Below are positions 63,959-64,000 of a stretch of DNA of 64,000 bases, one piece after another (positions within the stretch are counted from its first letter, which is position 1; the number at the start of each line of letters is the position of its first letter). Location: assembly GCA_964450185.1 (NCBI GenBank), contig CAYVCL010000002.1, forward strand, positions 10,278 through 74,277. The letters run 5' to 3'. The notes under the pieces are model-generated. The model searched no databases and had not been told where the DNA came from. It saw only the letters and a program-made list of their open reading frames with translations. A program made the translations under genes and the position numbers. The stretch comes from RUG11237 sp964450185 (GTDB lineage Bacteria; Bacillota; Clostridia; Lachnospirales; Lachnospiraceae).

Positions 63959-63997
63959 AATAAAAATGTACAAAAAATCTAAAATAAAAATGTACAA
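63959..63997. repeat. Two exact 15-bp direct repeats, possible IS21-type element end
   Basis: AATAAAAATGTACAA occurs at 63959-63973 and again at 63983-63997, 24 bp apart; a shorter TGGTACAAT lies at 63953. Multiple TGTACATTTTTATT-like repeats near the ends are typical of IS21-family elements. The rest would lie outside the window. Confidence 0.4.
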
Positions 63998-64000
63998 CTG

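Overview
The window looks like chromosomal DNA of a low-GC, Gram-positive anaerobe of the class Clostridia, most likely a Lachnospiraceae gut species. I infer this from AGGAGG-type ribosome binding sites, TTGACN-17-TATAAT promoters, a DUF5721-like protein, GerMN and ComEA proteins, and the arginine gene order. No rRNA or tRNA gene was recognised. All identifications rest on reading motifs, not on database searches.

Region 1 (1-9070) is an accessory island. It holds a type I restriction-modification operon, transcribed leftwards as transposase-like gene, hsdM, hsdS, hsdR (cut by the window edge). The first gene encodes an ISL3-type transposase-like protein that appears to have lost a catalytic residue. 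Three 19-bp direct repeats lie between its promoter and a divergent 52-aa gene. Then come an XRE regulator with a palindromic operator, a Cys-rich 276-aa protein behind a structured leader, and a SymE-like toxin pair with its own inverted repeats. The island meets the 3' end of comEC, whose C-terminus looks cut short.

Region 2 (9072-38224) is mostly housekeeping: comEC; comEA with a response regulator, sensor kinase and GerMN lipoprotein; an arginine operon (argC, GNAT, argJ, argB, argD, solute-binding protein) divergent from argG with ArgR-type boxes between them; an NrnA-like phosphoesterase; a KtrAB/TrkAH potassium system; a DegV protein; an M18 aminopeptidase; membrane proteins; folA-thyA; a YigZ protein; and a class A penicillin-binding protein.

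Region 3 (38400-57000) is the most notable part, a nonribosomal peptide cluster. From one promoter near 56980 the leftward order is acyl carrier protein, radical SAM/SPASM enzyme, ABC ATPase, ABC permease, NRPS-A (Cy-A-PCP-E), NRPS-B (C-A-PCP-Cy-A-PCP-reductase), TauE/SafE transporter and type II thioesterase. A convergent Sfp-type phosphopantetheinyl transferase closes the cluster. Two adenylation domains read as cysteine-specific and both follow heterocyclization domains, so the predicted product has two thiazoline rings and is released reductively as an aldehyde or alcohol. No loading adenylation domain is present; the free carrier protein and the radical SAM enzyme are the candidates for starter supply. 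The epimerization domain of NRPS-A is split by an in-frame TAA codon.

Region 4 (57071-64000) holds a PqqD-like protein behind an OPT transporter, an NSS sodium symporter, a two-repeat protein, a TrmH-family methyltransferase, a HipA/CtkA-like kinase, and at the right edge direct repeats that resemble the end of an IS21-type element.
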